DNA from: Pseudomonadales bacterium
GTDB taxonomy: Bacteria > Pseudomonadota > Gammaproteobacteria > Steroidobacterales > Steroidobacteraceae
NCBI GenBank assembly: GCA_020442965.1
Contig: JAGRJB010000348.1
Coordinates: 1 to 6,014 of the forward strand
Reading direction: 5' to 3'
DNA length: 6,014 bases
A program made the position numbers and the translations under genes. This document shows, in pieces, positions 1-5,695 of the stretch. The notes under the pieces are model-generated. The model ran no database searches. It was not told where the DNA came from and saw only the letters and a program-made list of their open reading frames with translations. Each line of letters starts with the position of its first letter. The first letter of the stretch is position 1.

Positions 1-1
1 T

Positions 2-607
2 GATGTTGCGCGCCTTCCAGTGCTTGTCGACGATAGTCCCGTCTGGCCCGACGACCGTCGTGATCGACAGCACATGGCCGGGCCAGTCCTTGTCGCGGAC
101 GTACGAGCCGAATACGACGTAACAACCGTAGAGTTTAGCGGCAGCGGCAATCGCTTCGAATTCGGGCCCCGGCAGATCGATCGCGACCCGATCGATGTCC
201 TTGCGGGTCCAGTCGAACTTGAAGCCCGTGATCGGAAATTCGTGGAAGAAAACAATGTCGCCGGGCGGATTCCACTCCTGGGCGTTCTGCAGCAGCTCGA
301 GCATATGCGTCACGTTCTCTTTGCGACCCGCTTCGGCGGACTTGCTGCTCGATGCGTCGACCGGCCGTACACGAGTCTGCATGACGTGCAGGCGGACGCT
401 GTCTTTGCTGAGCGGCACCGTGTCATAGGTGCCATCCTTGCGTATGTTGATTTCCGCCGGTCCTTTGCCGACGGCGCCGCTGGCGTCCCGTGTGCCGATC
501 GCAAGGCCCGCGGCGCCCAGCGCGGCACCGCTCAGAAAGCCGCGGCGGGATAGTTCTTCGGCCAGGCTGGTGCTGCCGTCTGGATATCTGATGCGCTTGC
601 GGCTCAT
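2..607 (-). CDS. Tat-exported carbon-nitrogen hydrolase (aliphatic amidase-like), C-terminus beyond window
   Basis: Partial gene: 202 codons are present and the reading frame runs off the left edge. The protein begins with a long n-region and a textbook twin-arginine motif, SRRGFL (residues 20-25), followed by an Ala/Gly/Leu-rich stretch to about residue 38, so export in folded form through Tat is likely. The mature part looks like the nitrilase superfamily. FFHEFPITG (about 120-128) holds the catalytic Glu123, and KHWKARN (195-201) holds the catalytic Lys198. The Glu-Lys distance of 75 residues equals that of aliphatic amidase AmiE (Glu59, Lys134), which favours an amidase or formamidase-like enzyme releasing ammonia from an amide. 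The catalytic Cys, expected about 30 residues further on, is outside the window, so activity cannot be confirmed. The ATG has a GGAGGAG ribosome site about 6 bases upstream. The gene is divergent from the DUF1838 gene. Cytoplasmic localisation is usual for AmiE, so the Tat signal is notable. Confidence 0.85.
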   Translation of the reverse strand, partial: MSRKRIRYPDGSTSLAEELSRRGFLSGAALGAAGLAIGTRDASGAVGKGPAEINIRKDGTYDTVPLSKDSVRLHVMQTRVRPVDASSSKSAEAGRKENVTHMLELLQNAQEWNPPGDIVFFHEFPITGFKFDWTRKDIDRVAIDLPGPEFEAIAAAAKLYGCYVVFGSYVRDKDWPGHVLSITTVVGPDGTIVDKHWKARNI

Positions 608-620
608 GGCTGCTCCTCCA

Positions 621-646
621 TTGTTCGATTTCGTTGTTCGAATTCC
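621..646. repeat. Tandem pair of imperfect 13-base repeats
   Basis: TTGTTCGATTTCG (621-633) is followed directly by TTGTTCGAATTCC (634-646), with 11 of 13 positions identical. The pair lies in the leader of the minus-strand hydrolase gene, between its candidate -10 box and ribosome site, where a repressor could bind. It could also be a chance duplication. Confidence 0.5.
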
Positions 647-657
647 AGGCACGCCTG

Positions 658-688
658 ATCATAGTCTCGGCGCCCGCACCTGCGCCAA
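658..688 (-). promoter_or_regulatory. Candidate sigma-70 promoter for the hydrolase gene
   Basis: On the minus strand, TTGGCG (683-688; 4 of 6 match to -35) precedes TATGAT (658-663; 5 of 6 match to -10). The 19-base gap is longer than the ideal 17. Transcription would begin near 650, giving a leader of about 44 bases that contains the 13-base repeats. The -10 is good and the spacing is poor. Confidence 0.35.
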
Positions 689-849
689 TTCCAGGCGCCG
701 GTCCGGCACTCAGCGAACTAACAAGACCCCACGGTCCGGAGCGCTCGCACCATCCGGATGCATGCTCCGTGCAGGATATCCAGTAAACCGCGCAGCGGCT
801 GCACGCCAGCGGGCCCGCGACCTCTGGATGGTGCACGACGCCGCGCCGG

Positions 850-878
850 TTGACCCGATTTCCGACTCGGCACAGCAT
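850..878 (+). promoter_or_regulatory. Weak candidate promoter for the DUF1838 gene
   Basis: TTGACC (850-855) is a good -35 match (5 of 6), but the hexamer 17 bases on, CAGCAT (873-878), matches the -10 consensus at only 3 positions. Its position about 45 bases before the ATG is suitable. An activator-dependent promoter would look like this, but so could chance. Confidence 0.22.
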
Positions 879-920
879 CGGCCCGTCGCGCACTGCGACT
901 TGCCTGACTGCGAGGGAACC

Positions 921-1895
921 ATGGATCGACGCGACATGTTGATTTTGACCGGCACTCTGGCGACGGGGCTCAGCGCCGTGCCACTGACGTCGGCCGCTGC
1001 GGCGTCGGCCGCGCCGGCTGGCTTCAAGGGCCCACACATCGACCTCACCACGCCCAAGGGCAACGTGAACGCGGCCGTACGGGTCGACGCCAACCTCGAC
1101 GAGAGCAAGCAGAAGTGGTCCAGCGTCAGCGGCGTGGTCTTGGGCGTGCGCGAGGACGAGGCGCTACGCGACCTGTTCGGCTTCGAGGTCGTGTCGGTGG
1201 CGCGCGCCTGGGGTCAGCCGGACGGCAGCTACCGCGTGCTGCACCGTGAGGCAATCTTCTACAGCGACCTCGCCACCGGGAACATCCTGCGCGCCTGGCG
1301 CAATCCCTACACCGATGAGACCGTCGAGGTCGTCGACGTCATCAACGACCCCTGGAACCACTACTTCGCCGAGATGGTGAAGAAGTTCGAACCGGATTAC
1401 GGCGGTCTCAACAAGCCGGTCGCGCGCGCGCCGGTGCCGTTCTCCATGAACTACATCGACGCCGGCAACGGCATGGTCCACAACCGCACGCACATCAACC
1501 TCTATTACAAAGCCGCGCTGCAGCCGGACAAGTGGCCGCGCGAGAGCTCCGGCCCGATGAACCGCGTCAGCGAGTTCTTCACCACCGCCGTCAAGCTCGC
1601 CGACCTGCAGAACCCGGACAAAACCTCGGTACTGCACACCGGCTCCTGGACGCGCGTCACGCCGTGGCTACCCTGGATGCTGATGGGCCAGGCGCCCGGC
1701 CACATCGTTTACCACTCGACCCATCACTCGTTCGACTCGCTCGACGGCTTCAAGCCCAAGGTCCGCGCGCACTGCGAGAAGCTCTATCCGCACATGCTCG
1801 AGGCGCCGCCGAAGGAGTACTGGGAGAAGCCCAACCTCTCCAGCCTCGAGGTCTACGCGAAAACCCAGAAGCCGAAGCCGCCCAAAAAGCTTTAG
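921..1895 (+). CDS. DUF1838 family protein with Tat-like signal
   Basis: 324 residues. The start is set at the ATG at 921, with GAGGG (912-916) four bases before it. The frame is open far upstream, but that part overlaps the hydrolase gene on the other strand and lacks protein character. The N-terminus MDRRDMLILTG followed by an Ala-rich segment to about residue 31 looks like a twin-arginine signal, though Asp replaces the usual Ser/Thr before RR. The body resembles the DUF1838 family: a DLATG...W.NPYT segment (about 116-131), an NDP (142-144), and a C-terminal WTRVTPWLPWMLMGQ.PG segment (about 243-260) followed by YHSTHHS. The family has no assigned reaction. The His/Trp-rich conserved C-terminal part may bind a ligand or metal, which is inference. 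The protein ends with a Lys/Pro-rich tail. It is divergent from the amidase-like gene and convergent with the flavoprotein gene, both also Tat-exported. The family call comes from recalled motif patterns and no search was run. Confidence 0.8.
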   Translation: MDRRDMLILTGTLATGLSAVPLTSAAAASAAPAGFKGPHIDLTTPKGNVNAAVRVDANLDESKQKWSSVSGVVLGVREDEALRDLFGFEVVSVARAWGQPDGSYRVLHREAIFYSDLATGNILRAWRNPYTDETVEVVDVINDPWNHYFAEMVKKFEPDYGGLNKPVARAPVPFSMNYIDAGNGMVHNRTHINLYYKAALQPDKWPRESSGPMNRVSEFFTTAVKLADLQNPDKTSVLHTGSWTRVTPWLPWMLMGQAPGHIVYHSTHHSFDSLDGFKPKVRAHCEKLYPHMLEAPPKEYWEKPNLSSLEVYAKTQKPKPPKKL

Positions 1896-2008
1896 AGCGG
1901 CGACCTTGAATCGCGCCACCGCCCAGGACCGCTCCTCACTGGGTGCGGCGGCGAGGCTGGCACCGCTGTAAATCCGGCGGCACTCTCGCAAGCGACGCCG
2001 ATCGCGCG
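1896..2008. other. Convergent intergenic gap without a clear terminator
   Basis: About 113 bases lie between the ends of the DUF1838 and flavoprotein genes. I see only weak hairpin options, such as GGTGC and GCACC arms of five bases around 1941-1963, and no T-run. Termination here may be Rho-dependent or use a structure I cannot recognise. Confidence 0.5.
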
Positions 2009-3478
2009 CTAGACGAGCGCCTCGGCAATCTCGCGCGCCGCGCGCTCGCCGGACTCCATGGCCGATTCCATCCCGACTTCGAATCGGCGCAGATGTTCGC
2101 CCGCGAAATGCAGGCCCAGATGGGGCGCGCCCATCGCGTGCGACCACGCCACTACCCTACCGGGCACATATTGGTGGCTGCAGCCACCGGAGAACGGCTC
2201 GGTCTCCCAGGAGTGCGCCCCCACGAACTCGAGCTGGCCGCGCGTCGAGGGCCTCACTCGCTCGATCGTCGCAATGGCGAGCCGGCCGCGATCGGCCGCG
2301 GGCATCCCGTCGAGCTTGCGCGAATTCGCGCCGAACGCGAGCACCGACATCAGCTCGCGCTTGCCGTCGGATTCGATCTGCTGGCGAATCAACGTGAACA
2401 TGCCGTCCGACCACATCGACGCGTCGATACCGTCGTCTTCCCAATATGGTCGCTTGACGCGCAGCCATACCTGGCTCTGGTTGCCGTAGGGCATGCGTGC
2501 CACCGCATCGGCCTGCTCGCCACGCAGCGCGGGGAGGATCGCGATCTTGCGCAGCACGGTAAACGGCACGGCGGCGACCGCGCGGCGCGCCTGGAGGCGC
2601 GAGCCATCCGCGAGGCGCAGCTCGCAGCCGTTCTTCTTCAGGTCGATCGTGTCGACCTGTTTGCCGAGACGCACGCTGCCCTTGAGTGAGGCCACCATGG
2701 CGTCAATCAGGCGCGAGGTGCCGCCGACCACATGCTGCGACGTCAGTGCGGCGCGCTCGAATTGGTCGCGACCGCGCAGCCGCGAAACCTCGGACTGGGC
2801 TTCCAGCACCGCGCGCGTGGCTTCCTGCATCATGCGCAGCACGGACAGATTCGCGAGCGGCACGCCGCCCTGCGACGTGGCGATGATTCCGGTCGCCGCC
2901 GGGGATGCCCCCTGTTTTGCGAGCCATTGCGCCACGGAGACGTCGTACGGGGCCGCTTCCGGGTCGAACCAGCCATCGAGCGTTTTGAACGGCGTGCGCT
3001 GCTCGACGTAGAATCCGCCGAGCGCGTGGGGCGGGATCGCCCGCTCGGGGCCGACGGTAAGGTTGAGCGGCGAACTTGACCACTGCTTCGCCGGGACCAG
3101 CGTATCCCCGAACACGAACGCATACGGCGCATTGATGTGCGAGCCAGGCCCCAGCTTCACGTGCAGTCGCCGGCACGTATCGAGAATACGCGCGTAGGCA
3201 TTGCCGATCTGCACGCCGCCGAGATCCGGTTGCAGGTGCCAGGCATCCTTGGTGAGGCAACGGCCGCCGGCGCGCGAATTGGCCTCCAGCACCACGACCT
3301 TGAGGCCAAGATCCTGGAGGATCATCGCGGCGTTGAGACCGGACAGCCCCGCTCCGACGATCGCGACGTCGAACTGTTCGGGAACCGTGCGGGCCGCGGC
3401 CCGCGCCACGCCGCTCGATCCGGCCACGATCATCGCTGCTGCCGCGATCACGTCGCGCCGGGAATGGTAACGTTTCAC
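2009..3478 (-). CDS. Tat-exported FAD-dependent amine oxidase-like flavoprotein
   Basis: 489 residues, starting with GTG at 3478 with GAGGAG (3488-3493) nine bases upstream. A twin-arginine signal, HSRRDVI then an Ala-rich stretch, covers about residues 5-29, probably cut near residues 27-29. An FAD-binding Rossmann motif follows: VAIVGAGLSG (38-47, GxGxxG at 42-47), Glu65 for ribose binding, and RAGGR (69-73). GGTSRL is at 252-257. The C-terminal FAD region FAGEH (458-462) and ESGERAARE (475-483) is typical of the monoamine oxidase family. SGGC (430-433) matches the motif whose Cys carries FAD covalently in human MAO-A and MAO-B, so Cys433 could be flavinylated. By hand alignment with MAO-B, the lysine at position 296 corresponds to Gln336, and the two cage tyrosines (398, 435) to Ser434 and Gly469. 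The fold is therefore clear but the substrate is not, and it may not be a simple amine. The protein should act in the periplasm, loaded with FAD before export. Confidence 0.9.
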   Translation of the reverse strand: MKRYHSRRDVIAAAAMIVAGSSGVARAAARTVPEQFDVAIVGAGLSGLNAAMILQDLGLKVVVLEANSRAGGRCLTKDAWHLQPDLGGVQIGNAYARILDTCRRLHVKLGPGSHINAPYAFVFGDTLVPAKQWSSSPLNLTVGPERAIPPHALGGFYVEQRTPFKTLDGWFDPEAAPYDVSVAQWLAKQGASPAATGIIATSQGGVPLANLSVLRMMQEATRAVLEAQSEVSRLRGRDQFERAALTSQHVVGGTSRLIDAMVASLKGSVRLGKQVDTIDLKKNGCELRLADGSRLQARRAVAAVPFTVLRKIAILPALRGEQADAVARMPYGNQSQVWLRVKRPYWEDDGIDASMWSDGMFTLIRQQIESDGKRELMSVLAFGANSRKLDGMPAADRGRLAIATIERVRPSTRGQLEFVGAHSWETEPFSGGCSHQYVPGRVVAWSHAMGAPHLGLHFAGEHLRRFEVGMESAMESGERAAREIAEALV

Positions 3479-3498
3479 GATCGAAAGCTCCTCGGGTC

Positions 3499-3513
3499 GC
3501 CGCGAGCGGCCAC
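3499..3513. repeat. Short inverted repeat before the flavoprotein gene
   Basis: GCCGC-GA-GCGGC forms arms of five bases within the 164-base gap between the membrane protein gene and the flavoprotein gene, just upstream of the flavoprotein ribosome site. There is no T-run, so it is not a convincing terminator. It could be a small operator or insignificant. Confidence 0.25.
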
Positions 3514-3525
3514 TTCTGTGTCCCC

Positions 3526-3642
3526 CTACTTGCGGCCCAGACCCGGCAGCCGTTTCACCGGCGGTGGATCGAGCACTTCATCGACGCGCTGCAACCTGAC
3601 GACCGACAGCCCGTTGGACTTTTTTGGCGCGGCTCGCGTCCA
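3526..3642 (-). other. Coding-like in-frame tail after the DUF3667 stop codon
   Basis: Directly after the TGA (3645-3643) of the membrane protein gene the same frame stays open for 38 codons, to a TAG at 3528-3526. Most of these codons end in G or C, and the product is charged and protein-like (...VVRLQRVDEVLDPPP...). No ATG or good ribosome site is present. It may be a lost C-terminal extension, a gene relic, or chance, since 38 open codons are not rare in GC-rich DNA. Confidence 0.3.
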
Positions 3643-4539
3643 TCACAGTGTCGCAACGGTCAGCAATGCGGTCAATGCGATAAACAGCGTCGCGAGCGCC
3701 AGGTAGATGACAGCCATGGACGCCATTTTCAGTGCGCTGCGAACTTTACCCTGCTCATAGAACACGCGTGTGGCCCGAAAGAAGTACCACAGCATGTACA
3801 GGGCTACACCGAATCCCACGATGCCAGGCGGCTGCCTGGGAAGCAGGTCGACCAGCGTTGCCAGCGACGCCACGACGAACACGAACGCGTGGTTGTGGAT
3901 AAGGAAGAGCAGATGTTCAACGTAGAAGCGACGCGGATGCCAGTACAGCAGTTGCATGAAAAAGGCGATGAGCGGCAGGAACAGAAACATCGCGCGCGGT
4001 ATGTTGTGCAGAAAGCTCTGCCGCAGTTCGCGCCCCCGGTCAGCGACGGCCTTACGGCAGCCCTCGCGCAGCGCTGGTTCGATCAGCTTCTGCCAGGGTC
4101 CGGAGTACGTCAGCGAGTCGCAGTCGGACGGTGCGCCGACCCGGCTCGTACCCGCGCCGGAGTCGATGCGGACGACCTCGCTGTCACTCCGAGAACCCAA
4201 GGAAGCGAGCAGGAACATCAGCACGCTCACCACGAGATAGAGTCGAACTGGCGGCAAGTATCGGGCGCGCCGGCCGGCGAAGAACTCGCGCGTCAGGAAT
4301 CCCGGCCTGAACAACAACGCGAACAGCGTGACCCAGAGTCGCGAGTCGGCATGCGTCAGATCCTCAGTGGCCGCGCTGAGGAAATGACCGACGGTATGAA
4401 CCTGCGGGTCGTGACGCTGACCGCAGGACTGGCAATAGCGACCGGCAATGGCCGCACCACAGTTCAGGCAAATGGCATGTGCCTTCGGCAGGACCACCTG
4501 TGCCGGGTCCGGTACCTGCACTTCGCGGTGCTCAGTCAT
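3643..4539 (-). CDS. DUF3667-like zinc-ribbon multi-spanning membrane protein
   Basis: 298 residues from the ATG at 4539. The frame is open back to 4650, but the internal ATG is chosen because it overlaps the stop of the upstream small gene as ATGA and places the zinc ribbon near the N-terminus, as usual for the family. A treble-clef-type ribbon has Cys24-x2-Cys27 and Cys36-x2-Cys39, the second pair in the form YCQSCGQ. It is followed by a conserved-looking segment (about 49-97) with FRPGFLTREFFAGRRARYLPP. Five hydrophobic segments lie near 98-114, 180-199, 206-231, 238-255 and 270-297. This order fits the uncharacterised DUF3667 family. A polar loop (about 115-179) between the first and second membrane segments contains two further Cys and is probably outside the membrane. 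Function is unknown; regulation or assembly at the inner membrane would be a guess. The ribosome site is weak, consistent with translational coupling to the upstream small gene. Confidence 0.82.
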   Translation of the reverse strand: MTEHREVQVPDPAQVVLPKAHAICLNCGAAIAGRYCQSCGQRHDPQVHTVGHFLSAATEDLTHADSRLWVTLFALLFRPGFLTREFFAGRRARYLPPVRLYLVVSVLMFLLASLGSRSDSEVVRIDSGAGTSRVGAPSDCDSLTYSGPWQKLIEPALREGCRKAVADRGRELRQSFLHNIPRAMFLFLPLIAFFMQLLYWHPRRFYVEHLLFLIHNHAFVFVVASLATLVDLLPRQPPGIVGFGVALYMLWYFFRATRVFYEQGKVRSALKMASMAVIYLALATLFIALTALLTVATL

Positions 4540-4751
4540 GCGCGGCGGGCCGCCTCGAGGGCACCGGACAGCGGCTGCACGCGCGCGCCGAGCAGCAACG
4601 TGAATCTTAGGGTAAAAGTCAGCAGACGCTGGCTCCAATCGACCAGCCACGAACCTGCGCCGCAGAACGCGCGGCCGATGAGACCGCCAGACGTGGCGAC
4701 GGGCCAGGCGGCAGCAGCGATCAGCAGTGGCAATATGAGCACACGAACCAC
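4536..4751 (-). CDS. Small hydrophobic peptide, translationally coupled to the DUF3667-like gene
   Basis: 71 residues from a GTG at 4751, preceded at seven bases by GAGGA (4759-4763), a good ribosome site. Its TGA overlaps the ATG of the next gene as ATGA, the classic arrangement for coupled translation, and this is the main reason to think it real. Residues 3-17 are strongly hydrophobic (VLILPLLIAAAAW) and could be a membrane anchor or signal. A second segment (about 41-55) with LLTFTLRFTLLLG is amphipathic or membrane-associated. One Cys (residue 30) is present. I do not recognise a family. It could be a membrane partner of the DUF3667-like protein. Alternatively the frame is a leader whose translation opens the start of the larger gene. 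Confidence 0.55.
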   Translation of the reverse strand: MVRVLILPLLIAAAAWPVATSGGLIGRAFCGAGSWLVDWSQRLLTFTLRFTLLLGARVQPLSGALEAARRA

Positions 4752-4926
4752 TCAGAATTCCTCGCGGCAGTTAGGGTCTACGGCGCTCCGTGGCAACGCG
4801 CCTTGCGGGCGAGGAACTATAACGCCAAAACGCCGGTCGCAGCGGCCGCGGGCGGTTCGCGTCACAGGATTGGGCATCGGGCCTCGAGCAGGTCGGCGCC
4901 AGGCTGCCCTTCCGCGCTCATCGCGC

Positions 4927-4946
4927 ACTAACACAATCTCGTTAGT
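4927..4946. promoter_or_regulatory. Inverted repeat ACTAAC-N8-GTTAGT, candidate operator
   Basis: Six-base perfect arms with an eight-base spacer, 20 bases overall, the size of a typical site for a dimeric repressor. It lies about 120 bases before the 5066 gene in a divergent spacer. No regulator gene is seen in the window, so any binding protein is unknown. Confidence 0.35.
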
Positions 4947-4967
4947 CACGGCCGAGCATCACAGCAA

Positions 4968-4982
4968 AAAATCGTCGATTTT
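4968..4982. promoter_or_regulatory. AT-rich palindrome AAAATCGTCGATTTT, candidate operator
   Basis: Seven-base perfect arms around a single central T, standing out in GC-rich DNA. It is about 85 bases before the 5066 start and 21 bases after the previous inverted repeat. As RNA it could not fold tightly, having almost no loop, so a protein-binding site is more likely than a terminator. Confidence 0.4.
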
Positions 4983-5065
4983 CCTAGCTGCCGGGACGCA
5001 TTTGGCGTACCCTAGCAATCAATGATGGCCGTCGGGTCGTCAGCAAACAAAACGAGGGGGATCAT

Positions 5066-5518
5066 ATGAAACATCTTAAGTTCGGGCTGCTGCTGGCAGC
5101 ACTTGGGACGGTGCTGTCCGTGGCACCAGCGGCATTCGCACAGGAATCTTCACGCGCCTACACAGAAGGCAATGTTGTTGTCGTCTCCTACATTCGGACG
5201 GAACCGGGCAAATTCGATGACTACATGTCATACCTCGCCACTACCTACAAGGCGTTGATGGCCGACTATAAAGCAGCGGGTATCATTCTCGATTACGCGG
5301 TGTATGCGAACCAGCCGGTGAATGAGCACGACCCTGATCTGATTCTCACGATTACCTACAAGAACCTCGCGGCGCTCGACAATCTCGACGCCCGTACGGA
5401 TCCGATTGCCAAGAAGGTCTGGAGCTCGCTGCAAGCGTCCAACCAGGCGTCGGCGGAACGGGGCAAGGTGCGGACGGTTCTGGGCGGCAGGATGCTGCGG
5501 CAACTGAACCTGAAGTAG
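5066..5518 (+). CDS. Secreted protein of unknown function, possible dimeric alpha-beta barrel fold
   Basis: 150 residues, ATG at 5066 with GAGGGGG (5054-5060) just upstream. A clear Sec signal peptide (MKHLK, hydrophobic core 6-20, AFA before Gln26) predicts cleavage after Ala25. The mature protein of about 125 residues starts with a strand-like VVVVSYIRTEPGKFDDY, then a helical region (about 53-70), a strand-like IILDYAVYANQP, a DPDLILTITYK strand, and a helical C-terminal half ending in VRTVLGGRMLRQLNL. The opening strand followed by a PGK.xxY helix resembles small ferredoxin-like dimeric barrels such as NIPSNAP or ABM domains; this is inference, and no catalytic residue is evident. Cys is absent. 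The gene stands alone: a divergent spacer with two palindromes lies before it and a strong terminator follows, so it is probably a single-gene transcript. It is close in style to uncharacterised periplasmic proteins of proteobacteria, but I cannot name a family. Confidence 0.85.
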   Translation: MKHLKFGLLLAALGTVLSVAPAAFAQESSRAYTEGNVVVVSYIRTEPGKFDDYMSYLATTYKALMADYKAAGIILDYAVYANQPVNEHDPDLILTITYKNLAALDNLDARTDPIAKKVWSSLQASNQASAERGKVRTVLGGRMLRQLNLK

Positions 5519-5531
5519 GCCAAGCGACTCC

Positions 5532-5573
5532 GATAGGCGGGGGGCCTTGCGGTTCCTCGCCTATTTTCGTTTT
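5532..5573 (+). terminator. Strong intrinsic terminator after the 5066 gene
   Basis: A 14-pair stem (5533-5546 with 5551-5564, of which three pairs are G-U) closes on the four-base loop TTGC. It is followed by TTTT-CG-TTTT (5564-5573). It begins 15 bases after the stop codon. Its strength implies that the downstream lipoprotein gene uses its own promoter. Confidence 0.88.
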
Positions 5574-5599
5574 GGGCTCTGGGGAGCGAGCAGTGTCCG

Positions 5600-5640
5600 C
5601 GTCAGAATCGTCTGGCGCATGGTGCAGCGCGTTGCTGACG
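5600..5640 (+). promoter_or_regulatory. Possible hairpin in the leader of the lipoprotein gene
   Basis: CGTCAG (5600-5605) pairs with CTGACG (5635-5640), with a smaller inner GCGC/GCGC pairing (5615-5618 with 5627-5630). It lies between the terminator and the next gene. The stem is short and the loop large, so support is weak. Confidence 0.22.
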
Positions 5641-5643
5641 TGC

Positions 5644-5666
5644 GTCTGCGAAGGGCGAGCGCAGAC
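5644..5666 (+). promoter_or_regulatory. Stem-loop upstream of the lipoprotein gene
   Basis: GTCTGCG (5644-5650) and CGCAGAC (5660-5666) form seven perfect pairs around a nine-base loop. It ends 18 bases before the ribosome site AGGAGA (5685-5690). It could stabilise the mRNA, affect translation, or act as a DNA-level operator. No T-run follows, so it is not a terminator. Confidence 0.35.
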
Positions 5667-5695
5667 TCTGCATTGGCATTATCCAGGAGACGACC

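Larger units (their letters stand above)
608..920. other. Divergent intergenic spacer between the hydrolase and DUF1838 genes
   Basis: These 313 bases should hold the promoters of both flanking genes. Open frames cross the spacer, but none has a convincing start with a ribosome site or protein-like composition. Visible elements are a tandem pair of 13-mers (621-646), a 10-base direct repeat AATTCCAGGC at 641-650 and 687-696, a likely minus-strand promoter (658-688), a weak plus-strand promoter candidate (850-878), and a 10-base perfect palindrome CATCCGGATG at 751-760. Confidence 0.6.
4752..5065. other. Divergent intergenic spacer with two inverted repeats
   Basis: These 314 bases separate the minus-strand membrane unit from the plus-strand secreted protein gene. 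A 65-residue Arg/Pro-rich frame lies in it on the minus strand but has no protein character. A minus-strand TATAGT (4816-4821) is a good -10 match for the membrane unit, but no -35 lies at proper spacing. The right part, from about 4925, is more AT-rich and carries two inverted repeats. I could not find a convincing promoter for the 5066 gene. Confidence 0.55.

Noticed and set aside
751..760. Palindrome CATCCGGATG as an operator
   Set aside because: The 10-base symmetry does not extend outward and is not repeated nearby, so chance is a sufficient explanation.
429..920. An N-terminal extension of the DUF1838 gene
   Set aside because: The frame is open, but it overlaps the hydrolase gene antisense, has poor protein composition, and would bury the twin-arginine signal. 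The ATG at 921 has a ribosome site.
1943..2689. A 248-codon plus-strand frame within the flavoprotein gene
   Set aside because: It is complementary to the well-supported FAD-dependent gene, and the product looks like a reverse-strand artefact rich in Arg, His and Ala.
4540..4650. A longer N-terminus for the DUF3667-like protein
   Set aside because: It would overlap the 71-residue gene by about 115 bases, is Arg/Ala-rich, and lacks a good ribosome site. The ATG at 4539 gives the expected zinc-ribbon position.
4752..4949. A 65-codon minus-strand frame ending directly before the GTG of the 71-residue gene
   Set aside because: The back-to-back junction looked like a third coupled gene, but the product is Arg/Pro-rich with no motif or hydrophobic pattern, and no good ribosome site precedes it.
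3889..5025. A 378-codon open frame on the plus strand
   Set aside because: It lies antisense to the DUF3667-like and 71-residue genes and continues through the spacer. Its product is Arg/Gln-rich without domains, a typical shadow frame in GC-rich DNA.
4981..5040. A sigma-70 promoter for the 5066 gene using TTGGCG at 5002-5007
   Set aside because: No acceptable -10 hexamer is found 16-18 bases downstream, and other pairings match fewer than half the consensus positions.
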